Source of the DNA: Mariluticola halotolerans
GTDB lineage: Bacteria > Pseudomonadota > Alphaproteobacteria > Rhizobiales > Devosiaceae
Length of the DNA: 64,000 nucleotides
Reading direction: 5' to 3'
Assembly (NCBI RefSeq): GCF_021611515.1
Contig: NZ_CP090960.1
Coordinates: 1,674,001 to 1,738,000, forward strand
Both the position numbers and the translations under genes were made by a program. Below, one piece after another: positions 26,157-34,643 of this stretch. The notes under the pieces are model-generated. The model did not search any database, was not told the DNA's origin, and was given only the letters and a program-made list of their open reading frames with translations. Positions within the stretch are counted from its first letter, which is position 1. Each line of letters opens with the position of its first letter.

Positions 26157-27704
26157 CTATTCCGCGGCTTGCTGGCTTCGGGGCGCAAAGTCCTCGGGGA
26201 AATGGGTGAGCGCGCTGATCACCGGATAGGGCGTGAACCCTCCCAAGGCGCAGAGCGAGCCGAATTTCATTGTGTTACATAAATCGGTCAGGATCGTGAT
26301 CTGGGCTTCAGGATCAGCATCGATCTTGTCGATTACCTCAACCCCACGGGTTGAGCCAATGCGGCAGGGTGTACATTTGCCGCAACTTTCGATGGCACAG
26401 AATTCCATGGCGAAACGCGCCTGATGCCGCATGTCGACGCTATCGTCAAAAACCACAATGCCGGCATGACCGATCAACCCGTCATTTGCAGCGAACGCCT
26501 CATAATCAAACGGGGTATCAAACAGCTCGCGCGGGAAATAGGCCCCGAGAGGCCCCCCGACCTGCACGGCGCGTATCGGGCGGCCCGTGGCGGTGCCGCC
26601 ACCGATGTCATCGACAATTTCGCCCAGCGTCATGCCGAAACCGGCCTCGAACAGGCCCCCATGTTTGACATTGCCCGCGATCTGGATCGGGATGGTGCCG
26701 CGCGAACGGCCCATGCCAAAATCACGATAATAGGTCGCGCCCTTGTCGAGAATAACCGGGACAGAGGCCAGCGAGATCACATTATTGATCACCGTCGGCT
26801 TGCCGAACAGGCCCTCATAGGCGGGCAATGGCGGTTTGATCCGCACCTGCCCGCGCTTGCCCTCGAGCGATTCGAGCAAGGCGGTTTCCTCGCCGCAGAC
26901 ATAGGCCCCGGCACCAACACGGATTTCCATGTCAAAGGCATGGGCTGAGCCGAGCACCGAACTCCCGAGAATATTTGCGCCGCGCGCTATCGATACGGCC
27001 CGGTTCATCACCGCAATCGCATCGGGATATTCCGAGCGCAAATAGACATAGCCTTTGGTCGCCCCGGTCGCGATGCCGGCGATCACCATCCCCTCGATCA
27101 CGACAAAGGGATCGCCTTCCATGATCATCCGGTCGGCAAACGTGCCGCTATCGCCCTCATCGGCATTGCAAACGATATATTTCTGCGCCGCTTCAGTTTG
27201 CAGCACCGTGTTCCACTTGATCCCGGTCGGGAACCCGGCCCCGCCGCGCCCGCGCAGGCCGGAATCGGTTACCAGTTGCACGATTTGTTCAGGTGTCAGC
27301 GCCAGCGCCCGCTCCAGCCCCTTCAAGCCATCATGGGTGCGATAATCATCCAGCGACAGCGGATCGGTCAGGCCACAACGGGCAAAAGTCAGCCGGGTCT
27401 GTTGCTTGAAAAACGGCAGTTCCTCAACCGCGCCCAGCGCCAGCTCGTGGGTGTCACTCTCAAGCCATCTGGCCGCGAACAACCCCGCCACATCCGCATC
27501 CGTTACCGGACCAAAGGCACGGCGGCCCGCAGCCGTTTCGATCTCCACCAGCGGCTCCAGCCAATAAAGCCCGCGCGACCCATTGCGGACAATTTTTGCT
27601 TCAATGCCGCGCTGGGCAAGCTCGGCGGCAATAGCTGTGGCGACCTCGTCCGCCCCCACTGCTCGCGCGCCGGAGTCACCGGGGATATAGATTATAGTCG
27701 TCAT
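26157..27704 (-). CDS. fdsB: Formate dehydrogenase beta subunit (diaphorase, NuoF-like)
   Basis: 515 residues from the ATG at 27704. A thioredoxin-like N-terminal part (MTTIIYIPGDSGARAVG) precedes the NuoF-like core: SGLRGRGGAGFPTGIKW (FMN/NAD glycine-rich motif), YIVCNADEGDSGTFADR, GAGAYVCGEETALLESLEG and the C-terminal [4Fe-4S] motif ESCGKCTPCRIGS. It holds FMN and reduces NAD with electrons from formate. The ATG overlaps the fdsG stop (ATGA), and fdsA follows 8 bp after its stop. Confidence 0.96.
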   Translation of the reverse strand: MTTIIYIPGDSGARAVGADEVATAIAAELAQRGIEAKIVRNGSRGLYWLEPLVEIETAAGRRAFGPVTDADVAGLFAARWLESDTHELALGAVEELPFFKQQTRLTFARCGLTDPLSLDDYRTHDGLKGLERALALTPEQIVQLVTDSGLRGRGGAGFPTGIKWNTVLQTEAAQKYIVCNADEGDSGTFADRMIMEGDPFVVIEGMVIAGIATGATKGYVYLRSEYPDAIAVMNRAVSIARGANILGSSVLGSAHAFDMEIRVGAGAYVCGEETALLESLEGKRGQVRIKPPLPAYEGLFGKPTVINNVISLASVPVILDKGATYYRDFGMGRSRGTIPIQIAGNVKHGGLFEAGFGMTLGEIVDDIGGGTATGRPIRAVQVGGPLGAYFPRELFDTPFDYEAFAANDGLIGHAGIVVFDDSVDMRHQARFAMEFCAIESCGKCTPCRIGSTRGVEVIDKIDADPEAQITILTDLCNTMKFGSLCALGGFTPYPVISALTHFPEDFAPRSQQAAE

Positions 27705-28180
27705 GTACGGCACCCGGCCAGCAAGGTTTCAACCTTTTTATCCGTCACCCGACCATGCAGCTTGCCATCGAGCATGAGCGCCGGGGCGGTGGCGCAAAGC
27801 CCCAGGCAATAGACCGGCTCCAGCGTTATCGCGCCATCCGCCGTGGTGTCGCCAAAATCGACACCCAGCAATTGTTTGACCCGCGCGCCCAGCGCCTCCC
27901 CGCCCATGGATTGGCAGGCCTCGGCGCGGCAGAGTTTCAGCCTATGCTGCCCGGCAGAGTGATCACGATAGTCGTGATAAAAGCTCACGACGCCAAACAC
28001 TTCGGCCCGGGTCAGGTTCAGCAAGTGCGCAATCTGGGGAATAGCATCGGGTGGGACGTAGCCGAACCTTTCCTGCACCGCATTTAGGATTGGCAATAGC
28101 GGCCCTTCCGCCTTTTCAAAGGCCGACACAATTTCCGCGACTTCGGCGGCAAGCTCATCATTTCGCGACGCATTTTCCAT
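27701..28180 (-). CDS. fdsG: Formate dehydrogenase gamma subunit (NuoE-like)
   Basis: 159 residues. It contains LNAVQERFGYVPPDAIPQIA, AEVFGVVSFYHDYR and the [2Fe-2S] cysteines in LCRAEACQSMGG and YCLGLCATAPALML, as in NuoE/HoxE-type subunits. It is the first gene of the fdsGBA-fdhD-fdsD operon. It passes electrons between the FdsA clusters and the FMN of FdsB. The usual LysR-type regulator of fds operons is not found immediately upstream; the 52 bp before it separate it from the end of a same-strand inositol-type dehydrogenase gene. Confidence 0.95.
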   Translation of the reverse strand: MENASRNDELAAEVAEIVSAFEKAEGPLLPILNAVQERFGYVPPDAIPQIAHLLNLTRAEVFGVVSFYHDYRDHSAGQHRLKLCRAEACQSMGGEALGARVKQLLGVDFGDTTADGAITLEPVYCLGLCATAPALMLDGKLHGRVTDKKVETLLAGCRT

Positions 28181-28232
28181 GCGTCAATATTCACCCACGC
28201 CCTGACGCTTGGCAAGTGGATGAACGCGCTGT

Positions 28233-29351
28233 TTATTCCAGATCGACCCAACGCGCTTCACGGTCGGATTGTGCCATGGCGTGGACCGTGCGCTCAATTT
28301 CAAAACCAGCATCAAAATCCACAGCCACAGCTGACTCACCGGCAATCAGATGCAGCAATTGCCGGCATTCGATAATTTTCAGCTCATTGAACCCCAATCC
28401 ATGCCCAGGCGCGGGAATAAACTGGTCGTAGGGCGGATGTTGTGGCGCGGTCAAAATCGTCCGATAGCCCTGCTCGCCGGGCCGGTCGCTGGCCTGGTAA
28501 AGCTGGAATTCGTTCATGCGCTCCTGATCGTAGAGAATGGATCCTCTGGACCCGAATATTTGCAAAACGATCCGCCCCTTGCGGCCCCAAGCCGCGCGAT
28601 TGAGCGCCATCACACCGGACACCCCGGTTCGGGTTTCGAACAATACGGATGCAATGTCCCAGTTCTCAACCGGCTGTCGTCCCCCATCGCGGGCCGGTCG
28701 ATCAGCAAAAGGTTTGGCCTGGTGTGCCATGACACGGGAGAGGTCTCCCACAAGTGTCTGAATGAGCGACAGTGGGTGCACGCCGAAATCATCGAGCGCG
28801 CCATAGCCGGAACTGGCCGCGCTCTTCCAATAGAAAGGCGCATCCAGATCTGCCATGTAGTCTTCGTCCATCTCGGCACGGATATGGCTGATCTGACCAA
28901 TCGCTCCCTCGTCCAGCAACCGGGCGATGTGCCGAATGGCGGGGTTCTGAATATAATTATAGCCCAGCATCGCCACGCGGCCGCTTTTGGCCGCGGCCGC
29001 TTTCATTCGTGCCGCATCGTCCAGCGTGGTTGCCATCGGCTTCTCACACCAGACGTGCTTGCCGGCCTCCAGCGCTGCGATTGCCATTTCGGCATGAAAC
29101 TGGTTGGGGGTGGTTATCGATACGACCTCAACTGCAGGATCAGCAATCAGGGTACGCCAATCGGCTGTGGCCTTTGCAAACCCCAGTGCAGCCGCGCGGC
29201 TTTTTGCAAGATTTGCATCAACCTCTGCCAGCACCGCCAGCCTTGGTGTCACCTCAATGCCAAAGACCGGCTTAACTGCATTCCAGGCAAGTGCATGGCA
29301 CTTGCCCATATAGCCGGTGCCAATCAGCCCCACACCAATGGTTTTCGTCAT
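28233..29351 (-). CDS. Gfo/Idh/MocA family oxidoreductase, probable inositol-type dehydrogenase
   Basis: 372 residues from the ATG at 29351, which follows GGAGGAAAT. The Rossmann motif is IGVGLIGTGYMGKCHALAW; the catalytic lysine is in HVWCEKPMATTL, and the Asp/His of the C-terminal domain are in YGALDDFGVHPLSL. This family oxidises or reduces sugars and inositols with NAD(P). It is divergent from iolC, an arrangement also seen for a Gfo/Idh gene beside rhizobial iol clusters, so scyllo-inositol or another inositol isomer is a likely substrate. It is distinct from iolG at 35526-36518. Confidence 0.88.
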   Translation of the reverse strand: MTKTIGVGLIGTGYMGKCHALAWNAVKPVFGIEVTPRLAVLAEVDANLAKSRAAALGFAKATADWRTLIADPAVEVVSITTPNQFHAEMAIAALEAGKHVWCEKPMATTLDDAARMKAAAAKSGRVAMLGYNYIQNPAIRHIARLLDEGAIGQISHIRAEMDEDYMADLDAPFYWKSAASSGYGALDDFGVHPLSLIQTLVGDLSRVMAHQAKPFADRPARDGGRQPVENWDIASVLFETRTGVSGVMALNRAAWGRKGRIVLQIFGSRGSILYDQERMNEFQLYQASDRPGEQGYRTILTAPQHPPYDQFIPAPGHGLGFNELKIIECRQLLHLIAGESAVAVDFDAGFEIERTVHAMAQSDREARWVDLE

Positions 29352-29470
29352 ATTTCCTCCCCCGCATAAAGCCGCCTCGCGGGGCGGACAATGTGCCCTC
29401 ACCTTCCATATCAGCGAAGATGACTGGACGGGAGATACCCACCGTCACTCTGGGTGACTTCCTCGCAAAT

Positions 29471-29486
29471 CTTGCAGCAATGCAAG
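29471..29486. promoter_or_regulatory. CTTGCA-N4-TGCAAG palindrome in the iolC divergent region (candidate operator)
   Basis: CTTGCA-GCAA-TGCAAG (29471-29486) is a perfect 6-bp-arm palindrome. A half site TCTTGCAAAAA follows at about 29494, and CTTGCAGCA recurs at 29532-29540. The 289-bp region between the Gfo/Idh gene and iolC holds no convincing gene. TTGCA-type half sites suit LacI-family regulators such as the one at 36809-37840; the link is inference. Confidence 0.4.
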
Positions 29487-29640
29487 CCCGATTTCTTGCA
29501 AAAATGATAGAGAATGAGGGCTTACGATTGACTTGCAGCACGAGACGCCATCTCGGTAACCTCCGGATCAGACGAACGAAATCAAGCGTCTGCAGAACAC
29601 ACAGGCTGGCGCGGCATCGCGCCCCTGACGGGAGGACTTA

Positions 29641-31584
29641 ATGAGCAATAGCGTCACACATTCCGTTCTGGACGTCATTACGATTGGCCGGTCTTCGGTC
29701 GACCTTTATGGCCAGCAGATTGGCAACAAGCTTGAGGATGTGGGCAGCTTCGCCAAGTCTGTTGGGGGATGCCCCACCAATATCGCTGTCGGCACCGCAC
29801 GGCTGGGGTTGAAATCTGCCGTTATCACCAAGGTTGGTGACGAACAAATGGGGCGCTTTATCCGGGAACAGGTGGCGCGTGAGGGTGTTGACGCACGCGG
29901 GATCGCCACCGACCCGACACGGCTGACAGCCCTGGTGCTGTTGGGTGTCGAAGACGACAAATCTTTCCCCACCATCTTCTATCGCGAGAACTGCGCCGAC
30001 ATGGCGTTGACCGAAGATGATATTGACCCGGATTTCATCGAATCGGCGCGGTCGGTTCTGGTTTCGGGCACTCATTTTTCCAAACCCGAGACCGAGGCGG
30101 CGCAGCGCAAGGCCATTCGCATTGCCAAGGCCAATGGTGCCAAGGTGATTTTCGATATCGACTACCGCCCCAATCTCTGGGGTCTTGCCGGACACGCGGC
30201 AGGCGAGAACCGGTATATCGCTTCCGATGCGGTTTCGGCGAAATACAAAACCGTTCTGCCTGATTGCGATCTGATCGTGGGCACTGAAGAGGAAGTGCTG
30301 ATTGCCGCTGGTGAAAGCGACCTGCTGGCGGCGCTCAAAACCATTCGCGCCCATGCCGCAAACGCCCTGATCGTCCTCAAACGCGGGCCGATGGGGTGCA
30401 TTGTTTATGAGGGCGCGATCAGCGACGACCTCGAAGACGGCATTCTGGGCGAGGGTTTCCCGATTGAGGTCTATAATACGCTGGGTGCCGGGGACAGTTT
30501 CATGTCCGGGTTCCTGCGGGGCTGGTTGCGTGATGAGCCGCATGCGACCGCTGCGACATGGGCCAATGCCTGCGGGGCATTTGCAGTGTCGCGCCTGCTC
30601 TGCTCCCCCGAAATCCCGACTTTCGAAGAACTGCAATATTTTCTGACCCATGGCAGTGCGCACAAAGCGCTGCGCATGGATGAGGCGATCAACCATATCC
30701 ATTGGGCGACGACCCGGCGGCAGGATTATCCCACACTGATGGCGCTTGCATGTGACCACCGGATCCAGCTGGAGGCGGTGGCCGACGAACTGGGTGTGGC
30801 GCATGAAAAGATTGGCGCTTTCAAGCTGCTGACGGTGGAAGCCGCACAACGGGTGGCCAAAGGCCGCCCCGGTTTTGGCATGTTGCTTGACGACAAGCAC
30901 GGGCGCGACGCCCTGTTTCTGGCCGCCAAACAACCCGGCTTCTGGATTGGCAAGCCGCTTGAGCATCCCGGTTCACGGCCGTTGCGCTTTGAGTTCACTC
31001 AGGATGTTGGCGGACGGATTGTCGAATGGCCGCTTGATCATTGCCTTAAATGCCTGTGCTTTTATCACCCGGACGATCCGGAGGCACTAAAGCTTGAACA
31101 GCAGCAGAAACTGCGCACGCTTTACGACGCTGCCCGAAAGGTTGGCCGGGAACTTCTGGTCGAGATCATTGCGGGCAAGAATGGCACCTTGGACGACACC
31201 ACAATCAGCAGGGCTTTGCAGGAACTGTATGATCTCGGCATCAAACCTGACTGGTGGAAGCTCGAGCCGCAAAAATCCACCACGGCATGGCAGAACATTG
31301 ATGAGGTCATCGCGCGAAACGACCCCTGGTGCCGGGGTATTGTGATGCTGGGGCTGGAAGCGCCGGCAGGCGAATTGCTCGCCGCATTCAAGGCCGCGCA
31401 AAGCGTCGGTTCCGTCAAGGGATTTGCCGTTGGCCGCACGATTTTTGCTGATGCGGCGCGCGCATGGTTGGGTGGCAATATCAGCGATGAAGAGGCGATT
31501 GCCGACATGGCACAGCGGTTTGCAGCGCTGACCGATGCATGGCTTGAACTGAAGAACCAGCAAAAGCCGATTGAGGCAGAATGA
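29641..31584 (+). CDS. iolC: Bifunctional 5-dehydro-2-deoxygluconokinase / DUF2090 aldolase-like protein
   Basis: 647 residues with two domains. Residues about 10-335 are a PfkB-family kinase (VGGCPTNIAVGTARLG, VIFDIDYRPNLWG, NTLGAGDSFMSGFLRGW with the catalytic Asp). Residues about 345-640 are DUF2090 (TLMALACDHRIQLEAVA, GFGMLLDDKHGRDALF, KPDWWKLEP). IolC phosphorylates 5-dehydro-2-deoxygluconate; the fused domain is thought to supply the following aldolase step, consistent with the absence of iolJ here. It starts after a GGGAGG site and heads the iolC-D-E-x-B operon. Confidence 0.95.
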   Translation: MSNSVTHSVLDVITIGRSSVDLYGQQIGNKLEDVGSFAKSVGGCPTNIAVGTARLGLKSAVITKVGDEQMGRFIREQVAREGVDARGIATDPTRLTALVLLGVEDDKSFPTIFYRENCADMALTEDDIDPDFIESARSVLVSGTHFSKPETEAAQRKAIRIAKANGAKVIFDIDYRPNLWGLAGHAAGENRYIASDAVSAKYKTVLPDCDLIVGTEEEVLIAAGESDLLAALKTIRAHAANALIVLKRGPMGCIVYEGAISDDLEDGILGEGFPIEVYNTLGAGDSFMSGFLRGWLRDEPHATAATWANACGAFAVSRLLCSPEIPTFEELQYFLTHGSAHKALRMDEAINHIHWATTRRQDYPTLMALACDHRIQLEAVADELGVAHEKIGAFKLLTVEAAQRVAKGRPGFGMLLDDKHGRDALFLAAKQPGFWIGKPLEHPGSRPLRFEFTQDVGGRIVEWPLDHCLKCLCFYHPDDPEALKLEQQQKLRTLYDAARKVGRELLVEIIAGKNGTLDDTTISRALQELYDLGIKPDWWKLEPQKSTTAWQNIDEVIARNDPWCRGIVMLGLEAPAGELLAAFKAAQSVGSVKGFAVGRTIFADAARAWLGGNISDEEAIADMAQRFAALTDAWLELKNQQKPIEAE

Positions 31585-31590
31585 CAAGCA

Positions 31591-31609
31591 GCATCCAGCA
31601 ACTGGATGC
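31591..31609 (+). promoter_or_regulatory. Stem-loop between iolC and iolD
   Basis: GCATCCAG-CAA-CTGGATGC is a perfect 8-bp stem with a 3-nt loop, 6 bp after the iolC stop and 18 bp before the iolD start. No T-run follows. Likely an mRNA processing or stability element in the operon. Confidence 0.5.
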
Positions 31610-31627
31610 GCTGAAAGGGAGGCAGAT

Positions 31628-33475
31628 ATGTCCGACACAATCCGGTTGACGATGGCGCAGGCCGTGGCGCGGTTCCTCACCAGACAGATGACGGTTATCG
31701 AGGGCGAGAAGCTGCCCATTTTCGGCGGTGTCTGGGGTATTTTCGGACATGGCAATGTCGCGGGTATGGGCGAGGCACTTTATCAGGTGCGCGATGAACT
31801 GCCGACATTGCGGGCCCATAACGAGCAGGGCATGGCCCATGCGGCAATTGCTTATGCCAAGGCCAATTTTCGGCGCCGGATGATGGCCTGCACCAGCTCG
31901 ATCGGCCCCGGCGCGCTGAATATGATCACCGCAGCTGGCGTCGCCCATGTCAACCGTCTGCCGCTGTTGCTGCTGCCGGGCGATGTGTTTGCCAACCGGC
32001 TTCCCGACCCGGTGTTGCAGCAGGTCGAAGATTTTGGCGACGGCACTGTTTCAGCCAATGATGCCTTTCGGTCCGTCTCGCGCTATTTCGATCGCATTGC
32101 GCGGCCTGAACAGATCATGCCGGCGTTAAAGCGCGCCATGCAGGTGCTGACCGACCCGGCAGAATGCGGCCCGGTGACACTGGGCCTTTGTCAGGACGTA
32201 CAGGCGGAAGCGTTTGATTATCCCGTGAGCTTTTTCGACGAAAAGATATGGACCTTCCGGCGACCACGCGCGGATGCTGCAGAAATTTCGGCGGCCGCTG
32301 ATATTCTGAAATCCAGCCAGAAGCCGGTGATCATTGCCGGGGGTGGCGCGCTTTATTCTGGCGCCTCAGAAGCGCTTGCCGCTTTCGCAGAAAAACACGG
32401 CGTTCCTGTATTGGAAACACAGGCTGGCAAATCCGTTTTGCCCGATACGCATCCGCTCAATATGGGATCGGTTGGCGTGACCGGCACCAGTGCCTCCAAC
32501 CAACTCGCCGAACAGGCCGATGTGGTTTTTGCGGTGGGCACCCGCTTGCAGGATTTTACGACCGGCTCCTGGGCTCTTTTCAAAAACGACGCGATGAGAA
32601 TTGTTGGGCTCAACACCCAGGCGTTCGATGCGGGCAAGCATAATGCGCAACCCGTCATTGGCGATGCGTTGACCGGGTTGGACGAAATTGGCGCGTTGCT
32701 GGATGACTGGCAATCGCCCGACGGCTGGGTCGATAAGGCCAAATCTGGCAAGGCAGAATGGCAAAAGGCAGCAGAAGCCGCCACGGCGGCGACCAACGCC
32801 GCCCTGCCCTCGGATGCGCAGGTTATTGGCGCGGTACAACGCACTTTCGGCAGCGGGGCGACAGTGGTCTGCGCTGCAGGTGGTTTGCCCGGAGAACTGC
32901 ACAAACTCTGGCAGGCAGGTGCGCCCGGCTCCTATCATCTGGAATATGGCTTTTCCTGCATGGGTTATGAGATCGCAGGCGGGCTTGGCGTCAAGCTGGC
33001 GAAACCTGATGAGGAGGTCGTCGTCATGGTCGGTGACGGCTCCTACATGATGCTCAATGCCGAATTGGCCACATCGGTTATGCTCGGTGCCAAACTGACA
33101 ATCATCATGCTCGACAACCGTGGCTATGGCTGCATCAACCGGCTGCAAATGGGCACAGGCGGGGCCAATTTCAACAATCTGCTTGAAGACGCACAACAGG
33201 AGGTGGTGCCGGAAATCGACTTTTGCAAACATGCGGAAGCCATGGGCGCAATCGCGGTCAAAGTGGGTTCAATTGCCGAACTTGAGACCGCCATCAGCGC
33301 CAGCAAAAGCAATGATCGCACAACGCTGATCCAGATCGACACCGATCCGCTAATCACCACAGAGGCCGGTGGCCACTGGTGGGACGTGGCGGTGCCTGAG
33401 GTCAGTCCGCGCCGCGAAGTTCAGGAAGCCCGTAAGGCTTACGAAGCCAATCTCAAAAATCAACGTATCGGCTGA
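31628..33475 (+). CDS. iolD: 3D-(3,5/4)-trihydroxycyclohexane-1,2-dione hydrolase
   Basis: 615 residues from the ATG at 31628, preceded by GGGAGG. It is a thiamin-diphosphate enzyme: the N-terminal domain has the activating Glu in AHNEQGMAHAAIAYAK, the middle domain SQKPVIIAGGGALYSGA, and the C-terminal ThDP/Mg motif VGDGSYMMLNAELATSV ending in MLDNRGYGCINRLQ. It opens the ring of trihydroxycyclohexanedione to 5-deoxyglucuronate. Cytoplasmic; it follows iolC by 43 bp. Confidence 0.96.
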   Translation: MSDTIRLTMAQAVARFLTRQMTVIEGEKLPIFGGVWGIFGHGNVAGMGEALYQVRDELPTLRAHNEQGMAHAAIAYAKANFRRRMMACTSSIGPGALNMITAAGVAHVNRLPLLLLPGDVFANRLPDPVLQQVEDFGDGTVSANDAFRSVSRYFDRIARPEQIMPALKRAMQVLTDPAECGPVTLGLCQDVQAEAFDYPVSFFDEKIWTFRRPRADAAEISAAADILKSSQKPVIIAGGGALYSGASEALAAFAEKHGVPVLETQAGKSVLPDTHPLNMGSVGVTGTSASNQLAEQADVVFAVGTRLQDFTTGSWALFKNDAMRIVGLNTQAFDAGKHNAQPVIGDALTGLDEIGALLDDWQSPDGWVDKAKSGKAEWQKAAEAATAATNAALPSDAQVIGAVQRTFGSGATVVCAAGGLPGELHKLWQAGAPGSYHLEYGFSCMGYEIAGGLGVKLAKPDEEVVVMVGDGSYMMLNAELATSVMLGAKLTIIMLDNRGYGCINRLQMGTGGANFNNLLEDAQQEVVPEIDFCKHAEAMGAIAVKVGSIAELETAISASKSNDRTTLIQIDTDPLITTEAGGHWWDVAVPEVSPRREVQEARKAYEANLKNQRIG

Positions 33476-33501
33476 TCCCGACATATCGGTGGAGTAACAA
33501 A

Positions 33502-34386
33502 ATGATCCGCATCGGCACCAATCCCATCGGCTGGTCCAACGATGACATGCTGGAAGTGGGTGGGCATATTCCGCTTAAGCAATGCCTTGGGGAGGCCAGA
33601 ACTGCCGGGTTTGTCGGCATGGAGCTGGGTAACAAATTTCCCCGCGTGGCCGATCAGCTGCGCCCGATACTGGATGCGCATGGCCATGTGCTCGTCTCGG
33701 GCTGGTATTCCTGCGAATTGCTGGAACGGGATGTGGACGCTGAAATGCAGGCCGTTGCCGCCCATGCGACATTGCTGAGGGCCATGGACTGCAAGGTGAT
33801 CATCGTTTGTGAGACCTCCAACACCATTCAGGGGCAGAAGGACACACCGCTTTCTGCCCGCCCCGTGCTGGAAAAATCACGTTGGGAGCAGTTCGGTGCG
33901 CGGCTGACTGCGTTCGCTGAGAGGTTGATGGCTGAATACGGGTTGCAGCTTGCCTATCACCACCACATGGGCACAGTCGTTCAGTCAGAAGCCGAGATTG
34001 ACCGCTTGATGGCCGTCACAGGCCCTGCATTCAACCTGTTGCTGGATACCGGCCATATCAGCTGGGGTGGGGGCAATCCTGCGCGGGTGGCCCGCCATTA
34101 CAAGGACCGGATCGCCCATGTGCACTGCAAGGACATCCGTGAGGATGTGATGTGGCAAAGCCAGCAAGAGGATTGGTCTTTCCTCGATTCCGTGCTCGCA
34201 GGTGTCTATACTGTCCCCGGCGACGGCTTTATCGATTTTGTGTCGGTATTCAAGGCCCTGCCCGGCTATGATGGCTGGGTTGTGGTTGAGGCTGAACAGG
34301 ATCCGGACAAAGCCGAACCGGCATTCTATGCCAAACTTGGCTATGACAATCTGACCCGATTTCTAAAGGAAGGTGGGCTTTTATAG
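33502..34386 (+). CDS. iolE: myo-Inosose-2 dehydratase
   Basis: 294 residues, normal for IolE, a xylose-isomerase-like TIM barrel. Motifs are IRIGTNPIGWSNDDM, TAGFVGMELGNKFP, LQLAYHHHMGTVVQSE (metal ligands), LLLDTGHISWGGGNP, IAHVHCKDIRED and VVVEAEQDPDKAEP. It dehydrates 2-keto-myo-inositol to the trihydroxycyclohexanedione used by IolD. A GGTGGAG site lies upstream. Gap to iolD is 26 bp. Confidence 0.96.
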   Translation: MIRIGTNPIGWSNDDMLEVGGHIPLKQCLGEARTAGFVGMELGNKFPRVADQLRPILDAHGHVLVSGWYSCELLERDVDAEMQAVAAHATLLRAMDCKVIIVCETSNTIQGQKDTPLSARPVLEKSRWEQFGARLTAFAERLMAEYGLQLAYHHHMGTVVQSEAEIDRLMAVTGPAFNLLLDTGHISWGGGNPARVARHYKDRIAHVHCKDIREDVMWQSQQEDWSFLDSVLAGVYTVPGDGFIDFVSVFKALPGYDGWVVVEAEQDPDKAEPAFYAKLGYDNLTRFLKEGGLL

Positions 34387-34398
34387 CCCAGGACCCAC

Positions 34399-34638
34399 AT
34401 GAGAGAAGCTGACCGCACCTTTTTCCGCCCGCTGTGGCGCCGCCTTGTTCTTGTTGGCATTATTGTCGTCTGGACAGGCCTGGAATGGTGGAACGGTGAC
34501 AGCTTCTGGGGCATTTTGACCTCAGCGGCACTGGCTTATTCCGTGTGGTCATTGATCCTCAATTTCGATCCGGAACCGGCGGCTGCTGCAAAGACAGATG
34601 GTGCGCCGGATGTGTCTGAAGACCAGCCCAAGGAATAA
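34399..34638 (+). CDS. Small two-pass membrane protein within the iol operon, unknown
   Basis: 79 residues. It opens MREADRTFFRPLWRRLVL, then two hydrophobic segments (VGIIVVWTGLEWW and FWGILTSAALAYSVWSLIL) and an acidic, Ala/Pro-rich tail. The FFRPLWRR start resembles small uncharacterised inner-membrane proteins of rhizobia, but I cannot name the family surely. It sits 12 bp after iolE and 5 bp before iolB, so it is surely co-expressed with inositol catabolism. Its role is unknown. Confidence 0.75.
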   Translation: MREADRTFFRPLWRRLVLVGIIVVWTGLEWWNGDSFWGILTSAALAYSVWSLILNFDPEPAAAAKTDGAPDVSEDQPKE

Positions 34639-34643
34639 ACGCC

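Noticed and set aside
29608-29623. GGCGCG-GCAT-CGCGCC hairpin just before the iolC ribosome site
   Set aside because: A 6-bp GC stem is frequent in GC-rich DNA; not enough to claim regulation.
29419-29641. Possible small gene (starting MTGREIPTVTLGDFL) between the Gfo/Idh gene and iolC, where rhizobia carry iolR
   Set aside because: Third-position GC is low (about 40-45 percent over the first 37 codons), the later part is Arg-rich, and no RpiR motif is seen; it overlaps the likely promoter.
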